Source: Verrucomicrobiia bacterium
GTDB taxonomy: Bacteria > Verrucomicrobiota > Verrucomicrobiia > JABWAM01
NCBI GenBank assembly: GCA_028687435.1
Contig: JAQUAF010000059.1
Coordinates: forward strand, 1 to 36,682
Reading direction: 5' to 3'
Length of the DNA stretch: 36,682 bases
The number at the start of each line of letters is the position of its first letter. Positions within the stretch are counted from its first letter, which is position 1. The notes beneath the pieces are model-generated. The model made no database searches. It saw nothing but the letters and a program-made list of their open reading frames with translations, and was not told the DNA's origin. Positions 34,229 through 36,682 of the stretch are shown piece after piece. The position numbers and the translations under genes were made by a program.

Positions 34229-34999
34229 ATGATTCACAAGACGGCCATTGTTCATCGCGATGCGGAAGTTGCCGAGGATTGCGAGATTGGACCGTACTGT
34301 GTGATCGGTTCCGGCGTGACGTTGGGCGCGGGATGCCGTCTCCATTCGCATGTGGTGCTGGAGGGGCCCATGCGGGCGGGGGAGCACAATGAGTTTTTTC
34401 CCTTTTGCTGTGCCGGGCAGAAAACCCAGGATTTGAAGTATAAGGAGGAGCCAACCCATCTGGTCATCGGCGATCACAATGTCTTTCGCGAGTTTGTGAC
34501 GCTTCACCGGGCGACCAGCCCGGGCGACCGGACGGTGGTGGGCAGTCACAATGCCATTCTGGCCTATTCGCATATCGCCCATGACTGCATTGTGGGTGAT
34601 CATGTCATCATGTCCAATAATGCGACGCTGGCCGGGCATGTGACGGTGGAAGACCGGGTGGTGCTTGGCGGTTTTACCGCCATTCATCAGTTTTGCCGGA
34701 TTGGCGCCATGGCCAACACCGGGGGATGCTCCAAGGTGGTGCAGGATATCCCTCCTTTCATGACCGCCGACGGCAATCCCGCCCAGGTGCGCACCATCAA
34801 CAAGGTGGGATTGGAACGCAACGGCGTGACGCAAGAGGCGCGCCACCAGATTCTGGCGGCCTACAAGCTGCTTTATCGCGAGGATGGACTGAATGTCGCC
34901 GATGCCGTGGAACGGATTCGCAAGGAATTGCCCCCGTCCGAGGGATTGCAACGCCTCTGCGATTTTGTTTCCGCGAGCAAGCGGGGGATCAGCCGGTAG
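34229..34999 (+). CDS. lpxA: UDP-N-acetylglucosamine acyltransferase
   Basis: 256 aa, normal length. It transfers a 3-hydroxyacyl chain from ACP to the 3-OH of UDP-GlcNAc, the first lipid A step. The N-terminal two-thirds are hexapeptide repeats of a left-handed beta helix (IHKTAIVHRDAEVAEDCEIG and onward). The catalytic His118 is in HIAHDCIVGD. The C-terminal helical domain (GLERNGVTQEARHQI..) binds ACP. GGAG lies 8 nt before the ATG. It forms one unit with the lpxC-fabZ fusion upstream; the acyl product of FabZ competes with the substrate of LpxA, so joint control makes sense. Confidence 0.95.
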   Translation: MIHKTAIVHRDAEVAEDCEIGPYCVIGSGVTLGAGCRLHSHVVLEGPMRAGEHNEFFPFCCAGQKTQDLKYKEEPTHLVIGDHNVFREFVTLHRATSPGDRTVVGSHNAILAYSHIAHDCIVGDHVIMSNNATLAGHVTVEDRVVLGGFTAIHQFCRIGAMANTGGCSKVVQDIPPFMTADGNPAQVRTINKVGLERNGVTQEARHQILAAYKLLYREDGLNVADAVERIRKELPPSEGLQRLCDFVSASKRGISR

Positions 35000-35355
35000 A
35001 TTGGCGGCTGCGGGGAGTCAGTTTGATCCGCTTTTTATCATCTCGCGAAGTTGAGATAGAGGCAAATCCTGAAGGCCGGGGATCTGTCCGTTTCGGACGG
35101 AATATCTGATGATCAATGCGTTGCCGTGTCCTTTGCGAATGAAGGGATGGGAAAAACGAAAGATGAATTTTTCTCTTGGTTCGAGAAAAAAGACGACGGT
35201 TCCCCCGCTTGAGGATGGTTGAGGTAAAGGATGGGAATGGTCGTAAATATCTCCTTTGCCAACGGAAAGAAGGAGGCTTGCGCTTGATTTTGTCTTGAGA
35301 ATTTCGGAGACGATGTTTTGCGGGGTAGCGCGGATGCTTCTGCGGACTGTTTGGC

Positions 35356-35445
35356 GGCCGTTGGAATGCGTCGCAAGGCTTCGGCCAGATAAACTTTCGG
35401 ATTGAGTCCGGGGCGGTGACATTGGTGGCGTGACAGGGGGTGGAA
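35356..35445 (-). pseudogene. Possible C-terminal fragment of an IS66-type transposase
   Basis: About 30 codons on the minus strand read FHPLSRHQCHRPGLNPKVYL followed by AEALRRIPTA, like the GLNPxxYLxxVLxRIP end of IS66 TnpC proteins. The flanking codons do not extend the match. The 487-bp gap 35000-35486 holds no gene I can support: a minus-strand frame at 35018-35488 looks partly coding (HGNALIIRYSVRNGQIPGLQ) but has no family or clear start. Confidence 0.35.
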
Positions 35446-35486
35446 AAGTGCTGGCGTTGGCGGGTGAAAAGCGCTTCGATGGGGGC

Positions 35487-35867
35487 ATGTCATCACCCGA
35501 TCATCTTTCCGAGATTTTTCGCATGCAGGCGGAATTGAACCGCCGCATTGGCGTGGACACTTCCAATATGAACGAGGAGGAGCAGGTCAAGTGGCTGCTG
35601 AATTATTGCCGTGCCATGACCCAGGAACTGGCGGAGTTGACGGATTCCGTGCCTTGGAAATGGTGGGCCAAATACCAGAAGGTTGACAAGCAGAACGCCC
35701 GGGTGGAGGTGGTGGATTTGTTTCATTTCCTGATTTCCGCAGCGCAGGTGCTGGGGATGACGGCGGACGATGTGTACGAGGCTTACGTGAAGAAAAACAA
35801 GATCAACCACCAGCGGCAGGATCACGGTTACCATGCCAAGGATGAAAACGATTCCAGGGGGATCTGA
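35487..35867 (+). CDS. MazG-like / dUTPase_2-type nucleotide pyrophosphohydrolase
   Basis: 126 aa from the ATG at 35487, behind GGGGG; the longer frame to 35430 has no family match in its extra part. The sequence is all-helical: EIFRMQAELNRRIGVD, then MTQELAELTDSVPWKWWAK, VEVVDLFHFLISAAQVLGM and YVKKNKINHQRQDHGY. The ExxE near AELTDS and the ExxD in RVEVVDLFH are the metal-binding acids of all-alpha NTP pyrophosphatases (MazG/dimeric dUTPase superfamily). These clear dUTP or other noncanonical NTPs to the monophosphate. The exact substrate is uncertain. A secreted protein gene follows closely. Confidence 0.75.
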   Translation: MSSPDHLSEIFRMQAELNRRIGVDTSNMNEEEQVKWLLNYCRAMTQELAELTDSVPWKWWAKYQKVDKQNARVEVVDLFHFLISAAQVLGMTADDVYEAYVKKNKINHQRQDHGYHAKDENDSRGI

Positions 35868-35881
35868 AGGAAATTCGAAAC

Positions 35882-36409
35882 TTGAAAACCGAAATTCGAA
35901 ATTCGGAGAGGGTGCGGGGGAGGGTGATTTGGAGATGGCCGGGGATTCTTGCGTTTGCGGTTTTGGCGGCCTGTTTTGCCGGAAGGGCCGAGGCGCGGCT
36001 GGGGGAGAAGATCAAGGTGATCGAGGCGCGTTACGGGGCGCCGGTGGAGACGTTGCCCCCCAATCATTCATGGGAGGAGATTTACGCCTACCGGGTCGGG
36101 GATTATGTGGTGACGGTGAGTTTTGTGGGCGGACGATCCCAATGTGAGCGCTACACAAAGCAAAAGAAAGGGGTTTTGTTTGCCGACGAGGAATTGAAAA
36201 CCTTGTTGGACGCCAATGCGGATGGAAAGGTGTGGGAATCGTTTGAGGGGAAGATCAAGACCGGATGGTTGCGAAAGGATGGCAAGGCGATGGCTTTTTA
36301 TCTCCCGTTGCAAACGCCGCCCGCGTTGTGGGTTTTGTCGGCCGAATACAAAAGGATGGTGGAATCTTCCCGTGAAACCACGACATCGAAGGGGTTGGAG
36401 AGGTTTTGA
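35882..36409 (+). CDS. Secreted protein of unknown function
   Basis: Up to 175 aa. The start is uncertain: TTG 35882, or GTG 35912 or 35924 within a purine-rich stretch (GGGGGAGG). The signal peptide VIWRWPGILAFAVLAACFAG ends near RAEA, so the mature protein begins around RLGEKIKVIEARYG. It has about 140 residues with an aromatic-rich core (EEIYAYRVGDYVVTVSFVGG) and no motif I recognise. A DANADGKVWES loop looks like an EF-hand but lacks the final Glu. It probably works in the periplasm. It follows the MazG-like gene by 14-56 bp and may share its transcript; the leading sequence contains a short direct repeat (GAAATTCGAAA). Confidence 0.6.
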   Translation: MKTEIRNSERVRGRVIWRWPGILAFAVLAACFAGRAEARLGEKIKVIEARYGAPVETLPPNHSWEEIYAYRVGDYVVTVSFVGGRSQCERYTKQKKGVLFADEELKTLLDANADGKVWESFEGKIKTGWLRKDGKAMAFYLPLQTPPALWVLSAEYKRMVESSRETTTSKGLERF

Positions 36410-36466
36410 GGGGATTTTCAAACTGAAGGGTGCAGACTGTCAGAGCGTTGGGAAATTCAGATTCGC

Positions 36467-36552
36467 CGCAGCTTGATTCAATGTTAAGGAAATTCAGTGT
36501 TTGGCGAAAAAATGAATTGGAGATGGATTTTTTGACAGGATTAACAGGATTG
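36467..36552. repeat. Dispersed ACAGGATTAACAGGAT repeat, distal copy
   Basis: 36507-36551 is identical to 10383-10427 over 45 bp, and 36481-36512 is close to 10521-10553. The two blocks that are separate near 10.4 kb are fused here, so this copy shows the intact order of the repeat. The rest of 36553-36682 holds no gene I can support. Confidence 0.75.
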
Positions 36553-36682
36553 ACGGGATTTTTATACAAGAGGCGGACCTCCCCAACCCCTCCTTGTCAA
36601 GCTGAGGATTGCCCGCAGATTATTCTGGACACCATTTTTCTGTTCACGTAATCTGGCCGCATGCATTCCATTAACGGACGAA

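Noticed and set aside
36210..36250. EF-hand in the last secreted protein
   Set aside because: DANADGKVWES begins like an EF-hand loop but lacks the Glu at position 12 and a flanking helix pair is not evident.

Overview
The window looks like a chromosomal segment of a Gram-negative bacterium of the PVC group, most likely Verrucomicrobiota or a close relative. This is inferred from a lipid A pathway (lpxA present), an LpxC-FabZ fusion protein, secreted sugar-active proteins of a type common in that phylum, and many short dispersed repeats between genes. There is no rRNA or tRNA gene to fix the taxonomy, so the assignment is moderate.

Region 1 (1-8.0 kb, + strand) is a carbohydrate-degradation cluster. 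It holds the 3' part of a GH89-like (alpha-N-acetylglucosaminidase-type) protein, a secreted LamG plus CehA/McbA-like PHP protein, a large clan GH-A type TIM-barrel protein and a small cupin. Region 2 (8.0-16.0 kb) is a patchwork rich in repeats and gene debris: an IS1634-type transposase tail, a GYF-domain membrane protein with a Cys-rich frame beyond its stop, palindromic repeats, an AraC regulator divergent from a Gfo/Idh/MocA oxidoreductase, an addiction-module antitoxin without a visible toxin, an unrecognised protein, an ATPase C-terminal remnant and hisC.

Region 3 (16-20 kb) has galK on the + strand behind a perfect 22-bp palindrome, then radC, a PGRP/amidase_2 protein and miaA on the minus strand; the amidase and miaA overlap by 4 bp. 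Region 4 (20-30.4 kb, + strand) is a long housekeeping run: NAD kinase, an orphan PTS EIIA domain, pyrG, dnaE, a UDP-glucuronate decarboxylase, a carboxy-terminal processing protease and tsaD. It serves cofactor, nucleotide and DNA synthesis, envelope sugar supply, periplasmic proteolysis and tRNA t6A modification.

Region 5 (30.4-32.1 kb) is a more A+T-rich stretch with two minus-strand envelope genes (a 3D-domain protein and a lipoprotein) and a candidate structured small RNA with its own terminator-like U-tract. Region 6 (32.1-36.4 kb, + strand) has trmB, the lpxC-fabZ fusion, lpxA, a MazG-like pyrophosphohydrolase and a secreted protein of unknown function. The window ends in another copy of a dispersed repeat first seen near 10.4 kb.

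The least explained items are the structured RNA at about 32.05-32.13 kb, the galK-upstream palindrome, the 24-bp perfect inverted repeat at 13.26 kb, the G/C-rich palindromic repeat family and the Cys-rich frame after the GYF protein. No complete new multi-gene system is evident; I did not find CRISPR, phage or a recognisable defence island.
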